Of a stretch of 5,276 nt of DNA, positions 1 to 5,276 are shown one piece after another. Position 1 is the stretch's first letter. Every line of letters starts with the position of its first letter. Location of the stretch: contig DNHK01000147.1 in assembly GCA_003485905.1 (NCBI GenBank), positions 1 through 5,276 of the forward strand. Reading direction: 5' to 3'. The notes beneath the pieces are model-generated. The model did no database searches. It saw nothing but the letters and a program-made list of their open reading frames with translations, and was not told where the DNA came from. The translations under genes were made by a program, and so were the position numbers. The stretch is from Gammaproteobacteria bacterium (GTDB lineage: Bacteria; Pseudomonadota; Gammaproteobacteria; Arenicellales; Arenicellaceae).

Positions 1-491
1 AATCCTGAAAACATACTGGATAATTCCGAAATATCATGCTGATCCAGCTGAATTCCTCTCTCCAATATTTGTGCGATATCGTCAGAAACTTGTGACTGCC
101 GAACGGAAGCCGGTTCTCCGTAAACACTTTCAACGCGCTCGACGTGAAACTCGGTAGCCAGCATTGAAATGCTAGAATCCTCTACCTTTCGCCCTAGCAC
201 CCGGTCAAGGGCCACTCTGAATGCACTCCATTGTAGCGGTCGACCTACATGAACATCTGCTGTCCAGCTAGGTGGTTGATCGCCTACCGCTATTATTCGA
301 GCACTTGATACCCAACTTGGGAGTTCGTTCACGGAGCTGTCTATAACCGCCAAATTCGCTTGCTCGTTGCTATCGACCGGCACCACATCCTGCAGCAAAT
401 CACCGCGCGCTAAATTCAAGAAAGATCGAATTAGGACTTCTTCCTTAGCTGGAAGACCAATAAATGCAAGTGTACGATTATTCTGATTCAT
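1..491 (-). CDS. Partial receiver-like protein of unknown function, C-terminus beyond left edge
   Basis: An uninterrupted frame runs from an ATG at 491 to the window edge, giving 163 visible residues and no stop. I do not recognise a named family with certainty. Residues 6-100 have the alternating strand/helix pattern of a response-regulator receiver: a hydrophobic strand (TLAFIGL, 7-13), a helix (about 15-33), a strand ending in an aspartate (LAVID, Asp51 where the phospho-acceptor would sit), a strand IIAVGD (66-71), and GRPLQW (83-88) where a canonical receiver has Lys-Pro, followed by a helix. The acidic pair after strand 1 is missing and the Lys is Arg, so it would be a degenerate pseudo-receiver. 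Residues 102-163 look linker-like, with a helical stretch near 137-160. No other ATG, GTG or TTG occurs in frame between 491 and the preceding in-frame stop near 555. The start lacks a good Shine-Dalgarno sequence, which suggests coupling to the upstream lapB. That it is a coding gene is fairly sure; the fold is inference. Confidence 0.7.
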   Translation of the reverse strand, partial: MNQNNRTLAFIGLPAKEEVLIRSFLNLARGDLLQDVVPVDSNEQANLAVIDSSVNELPSWVSSARIIAVGDQPPSWTADVHVGRPLQWSAFRVALDRVLGRKVEDSSISMLATEFHVERVESVYGEPASVRQSQVSDDIAQILERGIQLDQHDISELSSMFSG

Positions 492-499
492 CGCAATCG

Positions 500-532
500 C
501 TAGGCACGCTGGCCCTGCACGTATCTTCTCAT
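500..532 (-). other. Ten-codon mini-ORF bridging lapB and the next gene
   Basis: An ATG whose last two bases open the lapB TGA stop (ATGA overlap) begins a 10-codon frame, MRRYVQGQRA, ending in TAG at 502-500. Only eight bases then separate this stop from the ATG of the left-edge gene. There is no strong Shine-Dalgarno sequence before it, so ribosomes would have to reinitiate after lapB. This may be chance; if real, it would act as a stepping stone for coupled translation rather than encode a functional peptide. Confidence 0.25.
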
Positions 533-1788
533 CTTGCCGACGACTGTTCGCTCGCTAATGGCTTTTCACCAGCTGAAGGCTCTCCATTTGCGAAAGGCTT
601 CTCAATAGCGGTAGCATCACCGCTCAACTGACGCATCAAACTTCCCCACTCGTTACAATTTGGGCATTGCCATAGCATAGTTTTAGCTTCGAAACCGCAT
701 TCGCTGCAAAGGTAATCTATCAATGCAACATCAGCACTAAGGACAAAACTTGCAAGAGCCGTGTATTGAGCCGATGACTTTCCATCCAACACGACTAATT
801 TTTTAAGAGCGTAAACTCTCGCGGGTCCGGTGCAATGATTTGACCACTCATGAAGTAGACGATTAGCAGCGGCCTGTCCATCCAAACTACTACAAAGCTC
901 AATCGCCTTCTCAGCCATTGGCAGGTCTTCCAATTCCAGCACCAGCTTTTTAATTAACACCAACACTCTACGCTGCTGCTTTTCGGACATACTATCTAAC
1001 TGCAAGAAGACATCATCAATAATCGCAGCATACTGTGCTTGATTTGAGACCAGGTGTTCCCATTCATCGAGAGCTTGGCCCCAATCACCCATACTCAAAA
1101 GCATTTGAACTTTGAGCATGGTTGCACGAGGAGAATTAGGGTCAAGTTTCTGTGCTTTGCCCAAAGAAGCTGTAACAGAGTCCATATCTTCATGCACGAA
1201 TCCCAATTCAGCCAACTCGCAATAATAGTGCAACATCCGAATCCGATTCCGCGGTTCATTCTCACCCATACTTCGCGATGCATCAATTGCGGCCGACCAA
1301 TCCTTCTCTAATTCGTAAACCCGAACTAGAGCCGATAAGGCTTGATCACGATACTCAGGATGCCCGGTTAGCTCTTCGAACAATCCTTCCGCTCGATCAT
1401 ACAACCCGGCACTCATATAATCGTGTGCGAGTTCATATATAGCCGTTTGACGCTGGCCTGTAGAAAGCGCTGGACGAGCGATGAGATTCTGGTGAAGGCG
1501 GGTCGCTCGATCGAGCTCTCCGCTACGTCGAAATAATTTACCTAACGCGAGATGAAGTTCAACGGTATCTTCGTCTACTTCTAATGCCTGAATAAATACT
1601 TCTATAGCTTTATCGGGTTCTTCATTAAGTAAATAGTTGAGGCCGCGAAAATAATTCCTTGAGAGATCCGATCCTTTACGTACCGCTTGTCGGTATCCGA
1701 CGGCCCGGGCTATTAGCAAACCGAGCAGCAATCCAACCAAAGCAACCAGCACAAGAACTGACCACTCGGTGGATAAACCTAATGACAC
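529..1788 (-). CDS. lapB: Lipopolysaccharide assembly protein LapB (YciM), membrane-anchored TPR protein
   Basis: LapB is an inner-membrane adaptor that works with FtsH to promote degradation of LpxC, the committed enzyme of lipid A synthesis, and so balances lipopolysaccharide against phospholipid. The 419-residue product has a single N-terminal membrane segment (about 10-29), then the family-typical motif SRNYFRGLNYLLNEEPDKAI (43-62) that opens a long array of tetratricopeptide repeats, including DYMSAGLYDRAEGLFEEL. A C-terminal rubredoxin-like zinc/iron knuckle follows, with CSEC (Cys361, Cys364) and CPNC (Cys375, Cys378) followed by a conserved Trp. E. coli LapB has 389 residues; the extra length here is mostly a tail of about 37 residues after the knuckle, rich in Glu, Ala, Ser and Pro, which looks like two copies of a 12-residue unit. 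The start is GTG, one base after the lapA stop, with GAGG six bases upstream inside the lapA end, so translation is likely coupled to lapA. Identification is very secure. Confidence 0.96.
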   Translation of the reverse strand: MSLGLSTEWSVLVLVALVGLLLGLLIARAVGYRQAVRKGSDLSRNYFRGLNYLLNEEPDKAIEVFIQALEVDEDTVELHLALGKLFRRSGELDRATRLHQNLIARPALSTGQRQTAIYELAHDYMSAGLYDRAEGLFEELTGHPEYRDQALSALVRVYELEKDWSAAIDASRSMGENEPRNRIRMLHYYCELAELGFVHEDMDSVTASLGKAQKLDPNSPRATMLKVQMLLSMGDWGQALDEWEHLVSNQAQYAAIIDDVFLQLDSMSEKQQRRVLVLIKKLVLELEDLPMAEKAIELCSSLDGQAAANRLLHEWSNHCTGPARVYALKKLVVLDGKSSAQYTALASFVLSADVALIDYLCSECGFEAKTMLWQCPNCNEWGSLMRQLSGDATAIEKPFANGEPSAGEKPLASEQSSAR

Positions 1789-1798
1789 CTTATACCTC
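1789..1798 (-). promoter_or_regulatory. Ribosome binding site deciding the GTG start of lapB
   Basis: The mRNA reads GAGG (1798-1795), six bases, then GTG (1788-1786). The Shine-Dalgarno sequence lies within the last codons of lapA, whose TAA stop is one base before the GTG. This spacing supports the GTG start and a translationally coupled lapA-lapB pair. Confidence 0.7.
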
Positions 1799-2083
1799 GT
1801 CGACCGGTATAGCCTTTAGCTCGTCGAGTTGGTTTTCTAGTTTAACTGCCCTACGACTAGCTCGTGATGCTCTCGTACGATGCTTGACCAACGATATCGA
1901 CATAATTAAGGCCGAAAAGATCATGCCAATAGAAAATGTTATCAACAAAAGAAACGTTAGCTGCCCACGCCAAATAAATCCCATGTAGTAGTTAATTTCT
2001 ACGATTTGCGGGTTACGTAATGCAAAAGTTATTGCCAACGCCACAATAATAACCATGGAAATTAGTAGTATTATTTTATGCAC
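1790..2083 (-). CDS. lapA: Lipopolysaccharide assembly protein LapA (YciS, DUF1049 family)
   Basis: LapA is a small inner-membrane protein encoded next to LapB and thought to assist it in lipopolysaccharide assembly; its own activity is not well defined. The 97-residue product has two hydrophobic segments (about 4-22 and 42-65) joined by a short loop containing RNPQIVEINYYMG, which matches the family pattern of an Asn-rich turn followed by a beta-like stretch. A basic cytoplasmic part (67-79, KHRTRASRASRRA) then leads into a heptad-like coiled coil, KLENQLDELK, equivalent to the RLENQL segment of the E. coli protein (102 residues). The start is GTG with a strong AGGGAG seven bases upstream. 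It lies 227 bases after ihfB, with no clear terminator between, and one base before lapB. Position, length and topology make the assignment firm. Confidence 0.93.
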   Translation of the reverse strand: MHKIILLISMVIIVALAITFALRNPQIVEINYYMGFIWRGQLTFLLLITFSIGMIFSALIMSISLVKHRTRASRASRRAVKLENQLDELKAIPVDEV

Positions 2084-2096
2084 TAAGTATCTCCCT
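2084..2096 (-). promoter_or_regulatory. Ribosome binding site deciding the GTG start of lapA
   Basis: The mRNA reads AGGGAG (2096-2091), seven bases (ATACTTA), then GTG (2083-2081). No ATG lies nearby in frame, and this start puts the hydrophobic segment directly at the N-terminus as in homologues, so the GTG is preferred. Confidence 0.7.
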
Positions 2097-2154
2097 GTTC
2101 ACACTTTATTGGCTTTGATCTATTCAATTTGGTGCTTGATAAAAGTAAGCATTC

Positions 2155-2175
2155 ATTATGTTGCGTCGAAATTAA
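2155..2175 (-). promoter_or_regulatory. Weak promoter-like -10 element ahead of lapA
   Basis: In the ihfB-lapA gap the hexamer CATAAT (2160-2155) matches a sigma70 -10 box at five of six positions. It would place a transcript start about 65 bases before lapA. The -35 side is poor (TTCAAT, just upstream at a 15-base spacing, three of six matches). The lapA-lapB pair may use it, may use an alternative sigma factor, or may simply be read through from ihfB. I saw no convincing heat-shock (sigma32) promoter, although one drives lapAB in E. coli. Confidence 0.2.
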
Positions 2176-2258
2176 ATTGAACTATTTAAAGATCCTACAG
2201 TAGAAAATCCCCAATTTAGATAGCGAGCAAACACAATTTACATTTTTGGCGGGAATCT

Positions 2259-2276
2259 GTAGCTGGACACCGCTAC
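2259..2276. repeat. Short inverted repeat in the ihfB-lapA gap
   Basis: Five-base arms GTAGC (2259-2263) and GCTAC (2272-2276) flank an eight-base loop. Read on the minus strand it is followed by AGATTCCCGCC, not by a run of T, so it does not look like an intrinsic terminator. It lies about 35 bases after the ihfB stop and could be a weak RNA hairpin or nothing at all. Confidence 0.25.
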
Positions 2277-2310
2277 GTAAAACCTACTAAAGATGAGTTA
2301 CAAATATATT

Positions 2311-2616
2311 CTATTTTTTGCCTTTAAAATCTACCCGATCACGCAATTCTTTTCCGGGTTTAAAATGTGGGACATACTTGTCTTCAACCTGAACAGCCGC
2401 ACCTGTCTTAGGATTACGACCTACTCGTGACGCACGATGGTGTAACGAAAAACTACCAAACCCTCGAATTTCTATACGCTCTCCCTCAACAAGCGAGTCA
2501 CTCATATGATCGATAATAGATTTAACCGCAAGCTCAACGTCTCGATGCGGAAACTGGGGCTGTGTATCAGCCAATATATCAATAATTTCGGACTTGGTAA
2601 TTGTCGAGTCTGTCAT
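2311..2616 (-). CDS. ihfB: Integration host factor beta subunit
   Basis: IhfB dimerises with IhfA to form IHF, a nucleoid protein that sharply bends DNA at specific sites and supports transcription, recombination and replication. The 101-residue product carries the helical N-terminal dimerisation part (8-43), the signature [17 protein letters not shown] (45-61), the arm GRNPKTG with the DNA-intercalating proline at 69, and [16 protein letters not shown] (80-95). Glu49 and Arg51 correspond to E. coli Glu44 and Arg46, which contribute to recognition of the conserved site, so the beta rather than the alpha subunit is indicated. E. coli IhfB has 94 residues; here a five-residue N-terminal extension and a short basic C-terminal end account for the difference. 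No internal start would remove the extension. Transcription is likely from its own promoter, since an intrinsic terminator separates it from rpsA. The start has no well-placed Shine-Dalgarno sequence and is preceded by overlapping micro-ORFs. Confidence 0.96.
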   Translation of the reverse strand: MTDSTITKSEIIDILADTQPQFPHRDVELAVKSIIDHMSDSLVEGERIEIRGFGSFSLHHRASRVGRNPKTGAAVQVEDKYVPHFKPGKELRDRVDFKGKK

Positions 2617-2632
2617 TTACTCATGCACCCAT
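2613..2632 (-). other. Two chained micro-ORFs running into the ihfB start
   Basis: In the leader, ATG GGT GCA TGA (2632-2621) overlaps by four bases (ATGA) with ATG AGT AAA TGA (2624-2613), which in turn overlaps by ATGA with the ihfB ATG (2616-2614). A weak GGG lies 11 bases before the ihfB ATG and a GAG only three bases before it, so neither is a well-placed Shine-Dalgarno sequence. The arrangement would allow stop-restart translation into ihfB. It is directly visible, but its use is unproven. Confidence 0.3.
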
Positions 2633-2665
2633 TTTTATATGCTTTGTTCGGTCATTAACTTACCA

Positions 2666-2692
2666 AACATAGTTAGCGAATTGAGCTGTCAA
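2666..2692 (-). promoter_or_regulatory. Candidate sigma70 promoter for ihfB
   Basis: A perfect -35 hexamer TTGACA (2692-2687) is followed after 15 bases by TATGTT (2671-2666), a four-of-six -10 box. The spacer is short by about two bases, so strength is uncertain. The predicted transcript would begin near 2659 and give a leader of about 43 bases. Its position between the rpsA terminator and ihfB fits an independent ihfB promoter, as known in E. coli. Confidence 0.5.
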
Positions 2693-2720
2693 AATAATCT
2701 ATCTGGTGACATCAAAAACT

Positions 2721-2737
2721 TCGATATCGGTCGATAT
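2721..2737. repeat. Overlapping palindromes upstream of the ihfB promoter
   Basis: Seventeen bases contain the perfect palindrome CGATATCG (2722-2729), an overlapping inverted repeat ATATCG-GT-CGATAT (2724-2737), and a direct repeat of TCGATAT (2721-2727 and 2731-2737). The cluster lies about 30-45 bases upstream of the -35 box, a plausible place for an activator or repressor to bind. It does not match the IHF consensus, so autoregulation is not indicated by it. Confidence 0.35.
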
Positions 2738-2744
2738 TTGTATC

Positions 2745-2785
2745 AAAAAAAATAACGCCGACTCACCAGAATCCGGTAAGTCGGC
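2745..2785 (-). terminator. Intrinsic terminator of rpsA
   Basis: On the minus strand an 11-base-pair stem (arms 2785-2775 and 2767-2757, GCCGACTTACC with GGTGAGTCGGC) closes a seven-base loop and is followed by GTTA and eight T residues (2752-2745). The one imperfect pair is a G-U wobble in the minus-strand RNA but would be C-A in plus-strand RNA, and the T run is on the minus strand, so it terminates transcripts coming from rpsA. It starts about 58 bases after the rpsA stop. Confidence 0.92.
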
Positions 2786-2843
2786 AATATCATTTACCCT
2801 CTTTTAAAAGCACAAATTAAATAGCAACTTGATTGATAAACCC

Positions 2844-4517
2844 TTACTCACCAGCTTCCAGCTTTTCTTTAAGTTTATCAGCGAGTTGACTGCTTCCGCT
2901 AGTAGATTTTCGGCTATATTCCTGTATTACTTCACTTTCTTTTTGCACTTCAAGGGCCTTGACTGAAAGCGAAATGCGCCGTGACTTACGATCGATACTG
3001 ATCACTTTAGAATCAATCGCATCGCCTTCTTTTAAGTAACTGCGGGCATCTTCAACGTGATCACGTGAAAGTTCTGAAGCTCTTAAGTAACCCTCTACAC
3101 CATCAATTAAGTTAACCGTAGCACCTCGTGCGTCGACTTCTCCAACTACACCAGATACCACACTACCTTTTCCGTTAGCAGCAACATAATCAGAGAATGG
3201 ATCACCTTGTGCCTGTTTAACGCCCAACGAAATTCGCTCACGCTCAGGATCTACTGCAAGTACTACCGCCTCGACATCATCGCCTTTATTGTAGTCCCGA
3301 AGTACATCTTCGCCTTCTTCATCCCACGAAAGATCACTCAAATGAATCAATCCGTCGATACCACCGTCCAGTCCAATGAATATTCCAAAGTCGGTAATTG
3401 ATTTGATCTGCCCGGTAACTTTATCGCCTTTCTTATATAAAGCAGTAAATTCTTCCCAAGGGTTAGTTTTACATTGCTTCATACCGAGCGATATTCGACG
3501 TCGATCTTCATCAACGTCCAGCACCATCACCTGAATTTCATCGCCAAGTGTTGTGATTTTGCTTGGGTGAACATTCTTGTTGGTCCAATCCATTTCAGAC
3601 ACATGAACCAAGCCTTCAACTCCCTCTTCAATCTCAACAAATGCACCGTAATCAGTAATGTTGGTAACCTTACCAAAAAGTCGAGTGTTCTCCGGATAAC
3701 GCCGCGGTAAATCAACCCAAGGATCATCTCCCAATTGCTTAATGCCTAACGAAACCCGACCTTTTTCTCGGTCAAATTTCAATACTCGCGCATCTAGCTC
3801 TTGACCAACCTCGAGTACTTCTGACGGATGCTTGACCCGTTTCCAGGCCATATCAGTAATATGCAATAACCCGTCCAAACCACCCAAGTTAATAAAGGCA
3901 CCATAATCAGTAAGGTTTTTGACAATACCCTTAACGATTTGACCTTCTTCCAACTTCTCGAGCAATTGTTCGCGCTCGGCACCCATCTCGTTCTCAACGA
4001 CCGCGCGTCTGGAAACAACCACATTGTTGCGCTGGCGATCAAGTTTAATAACCTTCAACTCAAGATCGCGTCCTTCCAAATAAGCTGTATCTTTAACCGG
4101 ACGAACATCGACCAATGATCCCGGTAAAAATGCTCGGACATTCTGCAAAGAGACAGTAAAACCGCCTTTTACTTTGCCAGTAATCTGACCGATAACAATT
4201 TCTTCGTTGGCTTGAGCTTTTTCTAGCTCATCCCAAACTTTAACTCGACGCGCTTTATCTCGAGACAATCGCGTACGACCAAACCCATCTTCAAGGGCTT
4301 CAATTGCAACATCAACAAAATCTCCAACTTTCAGCTCTTCTTCAGTATCAGAAGGACCGAACTGCGACAGTGGGATTTCTGCTTCGGACTTAAGTCCAGC
4401 GTTTACAGTGACATAATCACCTGCGACCTCCACGATTTGTGCTGAGACCACACTTCCGACGGTCATAACCGTCTCTTTTATACTAGCTTCAAATAGCTCT
4501 GCAAAGCTCTCGCTCAT
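2844..4517 (-). CDS. rpsA: Small ribosomal subunit protein S1
   Basis: S1 binds mRNA single-strand regions and brings them to the 30S subunit, which is essential for initiation on weak or structured leaders. The 557-residue product has exactly the length of E. coli S1. It shows six S1 (OB-fold) domains: two divergent N-terminal ones for ribosome docking (about 20-87 and 105-171), then four RNA-binding repeats. The repeats are recognisable from [20 protein letters not shown] (domain 3), [15 protein letters not shown] (domain 4), [15 protein letters not shown] (domain 5) and the more divergent [15 protein letters not shown] (domain 6). Domains 3-5 each end with a RISLG- or RVSLG-type strand, and domain 6 with RISLSVKAL. 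The N-terminus [13 protein letters not shown] resembles E. coli MTESFAQLFEESL, which fixes the ATG start. The gene follows cmk by 49 bases and ends before a strong terminator. In E. coli S1 represses its own translation through its leader; the short leader here holds a small hairpin and a two-codon micro-ORF. Confidence 0.98.
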   Translation of the reverse strand: MSESFAELFEASIKETVMTVGSVVSAQIVEVAGDYVTVNAGLKSEAEIPLSQFGPSDTEEELKVGDFVDVAIEALEDGFGRTRLSRDKARRVKVWDELEKAQANEEIVIGQITGKVKGGFTVSLQNVRAFLPGSLVDVRPVKDTAYLEGRDLELKVIKLDRQRNNVVVSRRAVVENEMGAEREQLLEKLEEGQIVKGIVKNLTDYGAFINLGGLDGLLHITDMAWKRVKHPSEVLEVGQELDARVLKFDREKGRVSLGIKQLGDDPWVDLPRRYPENTRLFGKVTNITDYGAFVEIEEGVEGLVHVSEMDWTNKNVHPSKITTLGDEIQVMVLDVDEDRRRISLGMKQCKTNPWEEFTALYKKGDKVTGQIKSITDFGIFIGLDGGIDGLIHLSDLSWDEEGEDVLRDYNKGDDVEAVVLAVDPERERISLGVKQAQGDPFSDYVAANGKGSVVSGVVGEVDARGATVNLIDGVEGYLRASELSRDHVEDARSYLKEGDAIDSKVISIDRKSRRISLSVKALEVQKESEVIQEYSRKSTSGSSQLADKLKEKLEAGE

Positions 4518-4550
4518 TTCATTTTACCTTGTTATCTGCGCGCAATCGCG
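4514..4550 (-). promoter_or_regulatory. rpsA translation start region with Met-Lys micro-ORF
   Basis: The leader contains AAGG (4530-4527), placed only four bases before an ATG (4522) that opens ATG AAA TGA, whose stop overlaps the rpsA ATG (4517) by ATGA. From AAGG to the rpsA ATG the gap is nine bases, which is acceptable but long. A small CGCG-ATTG-CGCG hairpin (4550-4539) lies just upstream. This may be a control point for S1 autoregulation; that role is inferred from E. coli and not shown by the sequence. Confidence 0.4.
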
Positions 4551-4566
4551 ACGACAACAGCCTTTA

Positions 4567-5276
4567 TTATTTATTGCGGTCCGGCCGGATCGGATGCAAA
4601 TGTTGGTTAACCAAATCAAGTACCGTAGACACCACCTCATCAATACTCATATTAGAGGTGTCAAGAACAGTGGCATCATCCGCTGGTTTTAGTGGAGATA
4701 CCGCTCGCCCCGAATCCCGGGCGTCGCGTTCCTTGATCGCTTCAAGAAGGGCGCGGAGATTACCATCCAACCCCTTTTCTTTCAACTGCTTATATCGCCT
4801 TTCAGCACGCACTTCCGCACTTGCAGTAACAAATACTTTCGTGATCGCATCTGCAAAAACCACGGTTCCCATATCTCGACCATCTGCAACTAGGCCTGGC
4901 CATTCACGAGAACGCCGCTGAAGCGCTAGCAAGCATTCTCTAACTACTGGTCTGGCCGCAAAACGAGAGGCATGTACACCCACTTCTTCGCGCCGGACAT
5001 CACGAGTTATATTTTGATTATTGACAAATATATCAACCACATCGCCTGGATTAGGTACACTTTTAAAGTGCAGCGAATCGCATATACTGCGTAAGCCCTC
5101 ATCATCATCAGCTGCAACTTCAGCGGCAATCGCTTGCCAAGCCACCGCACGATAAATCGCGCCACTATCAAGATAATGCCAACCTAGCTGCTCTGCACAC
5201 CGTGTGCCTACAGTACCTTTGCCTGCACCACTAGGGCCATCCAGTGCTAAGACAGGAGCGATAGCTTGAGCAGAAT
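4567..5276 (-). CDS. cmk: Cytidylate kinase, N-terminal few residues beyond right edge
   Basis: Cmk phosphorylates CMP and dCMP to the diphosphates using ATP, recycling cytidine nucleotides from RNA and lipid turnover in the cytoplasm. The frame is open to the window edge, so 235 residues are visible; E. coli Cmk has 227 in all. The visible protein begins SAQAIAPVLALDGPSGAGKG, with the P-loop GPSGAGKGT at residues 13-21, so probably only two to four codons are missing. Next come the CMP-binding segment LDSGAIYRAVAW, then LVADGRDMGTVVF with the nucleotide-contacting Arg and Asp. The lid region follows as IKERDARDSGRAVSPL, with the Arg/Asp pattern that contacts substrate, then VLDTS near the C-terminus. 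The GTG at 5145 is an internal Val and not the start, because the P-loop lies upstream of it. Two TAA stops in tandem end the gene 49 bases before rpsA. Co-transcription with rpsA is likely. Confidence 0.97.
   Translation of the reverse strand, partial: SAQAIAPVLALDGPSGAGKGTVGTRCAEQLGWHYLDSGAIYRAVAWQAIAAEVAADDDEGLRSICDSLHFKSVPNPGDVVDIFVNNQNITRDVRREEVGVHASRFAARPVVRECLLALQRRSREWPGLVADGRDMGTVVFADAITKVFVTASAEVRAERRYKQLKEKGLDGNLRALLEAIKERDARDSGRAVSPLKPADDATVLDTSNMSIDEVVSTVLDLVNQHLHPIRPDRNK

Noticed and set aside
1659..1988. Plus-strand frame of 109 codons opposite lapA and the lapB start
   Set aside because: It spans the junction of two secure minus-strand genes and resembles no protein family; it is an antisense shadow.
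2114..2162. Ten-codon frames in the ihfB-lapA gap starting at two nearby ATGs on the minus strand
   Set aside because: They have no Shine-Dalgarno sequence, no overlap with lapA, and a length expected by chance.
2822..2834. Possible IHF site just after rpsA (minus strand AATCAAGTTGCTA)
   Set aside because: It matches the WATCAANNNNTTR consensus with one mismatch, but such a degenerate motif is common by chance in AT-rich DNA and this copy is about 130 bases upstream of the -35 box.
3527..3727. Alternative minus-strand frames inside rpsA (also 3794-4042)
   Set aside because: They are out-of-frame readings of the S1 coding sequence with no independent start signal.
4529..4921. Plus-strand frame of 130 codons opposite cmk
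   Set aside because: It lies antisense to a well-conserved kinase, its translation is low-complexity and Ser/Arg-rich, and it has no recognisable domain. It is a shadow of cmk.
4567..5145. Start of cmk at the GTG near 5145
   Set aside because: The in-frame sequence upstream encodes the P-loop GPSGAGKGT and the CMP-binding segment, so the true start lies beyond the right edge.
1..5276. Search for tRNA, rRNA, CRISPR repeats, insertion sequences, attachment sites or a novel defence system
   Set aside because: No regularly spaced repeats, no transposase-like frames, no terminal inverted repeats and no tRNA-like folds were seen; gene content is core housekeeping.

Overview
The window is a piece of conserved chromosomal housekeeping DNA with every supported gene on the minus strand. 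Read in the direction of transcription the order is cmk (its first few codons lie off the right edge), rpsA, ihfB, lapA, lapB, and then a poorly recognised gene that runs off the left edge. The order cmk-rpsA-ihfB-lapA-lapB, a full-length six-domain ribosomal protein S1, an IHF beta subunit and the LapA/LapB pair together point to a gammaproteobacterium. Base composition is moderate (A+T slightly above half by eye). I cannot name a genus from the sequence.

Layout, right to left. cmk (CMP kinase) is complete except for a few N-terminal residues and is separated from rpsA by a 49-base leader, so the two are probably co-transcribed. rpsA encodes a 557-residue S1 and is followed by a clear intrinsic terminator (2745-2785). 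ihfB has its own promoter candidate just past that terminator (perfect TTGACA -35 box at 2687-2692), with two overlapping short palindromes upstream of it. A 227-base gap with no visible terminator separates ihfB from lapA. lapA and lapB are one base apart, both start with GTG, and both have a good Shine-Dalgarno sequence. Thirty-seven bases after lapB another reading frame opens and continues past base 1. In its N-terminal part it looks like a degenerate response-regulator receiver domain.

How the genes relate. cmk and rpsA serve nucleotide supply and translation initiation. IhfB pairs with IhfA (encoded elsewhere) to bend DNA. LapA and LapB are inner-membrane proteins; LapB works with the protease FtsH to set LpxC turnover and hence lipopolysaccharide output. 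The left-edge gene sits where it could be translated with lapB, but its function cannot be read from the visible part.

I found no mobile element, CRISPR array, rRNA or tRNA, and no sign of a new defence or biosynthetic system. The more unusual points are small: three genes are preceded by very short reading frames that start or stop in ATGA overlaps, LapB carries a C-terminal tail that looks internally duplicated, and the gene after lapB is an atypical receiver-like protein.
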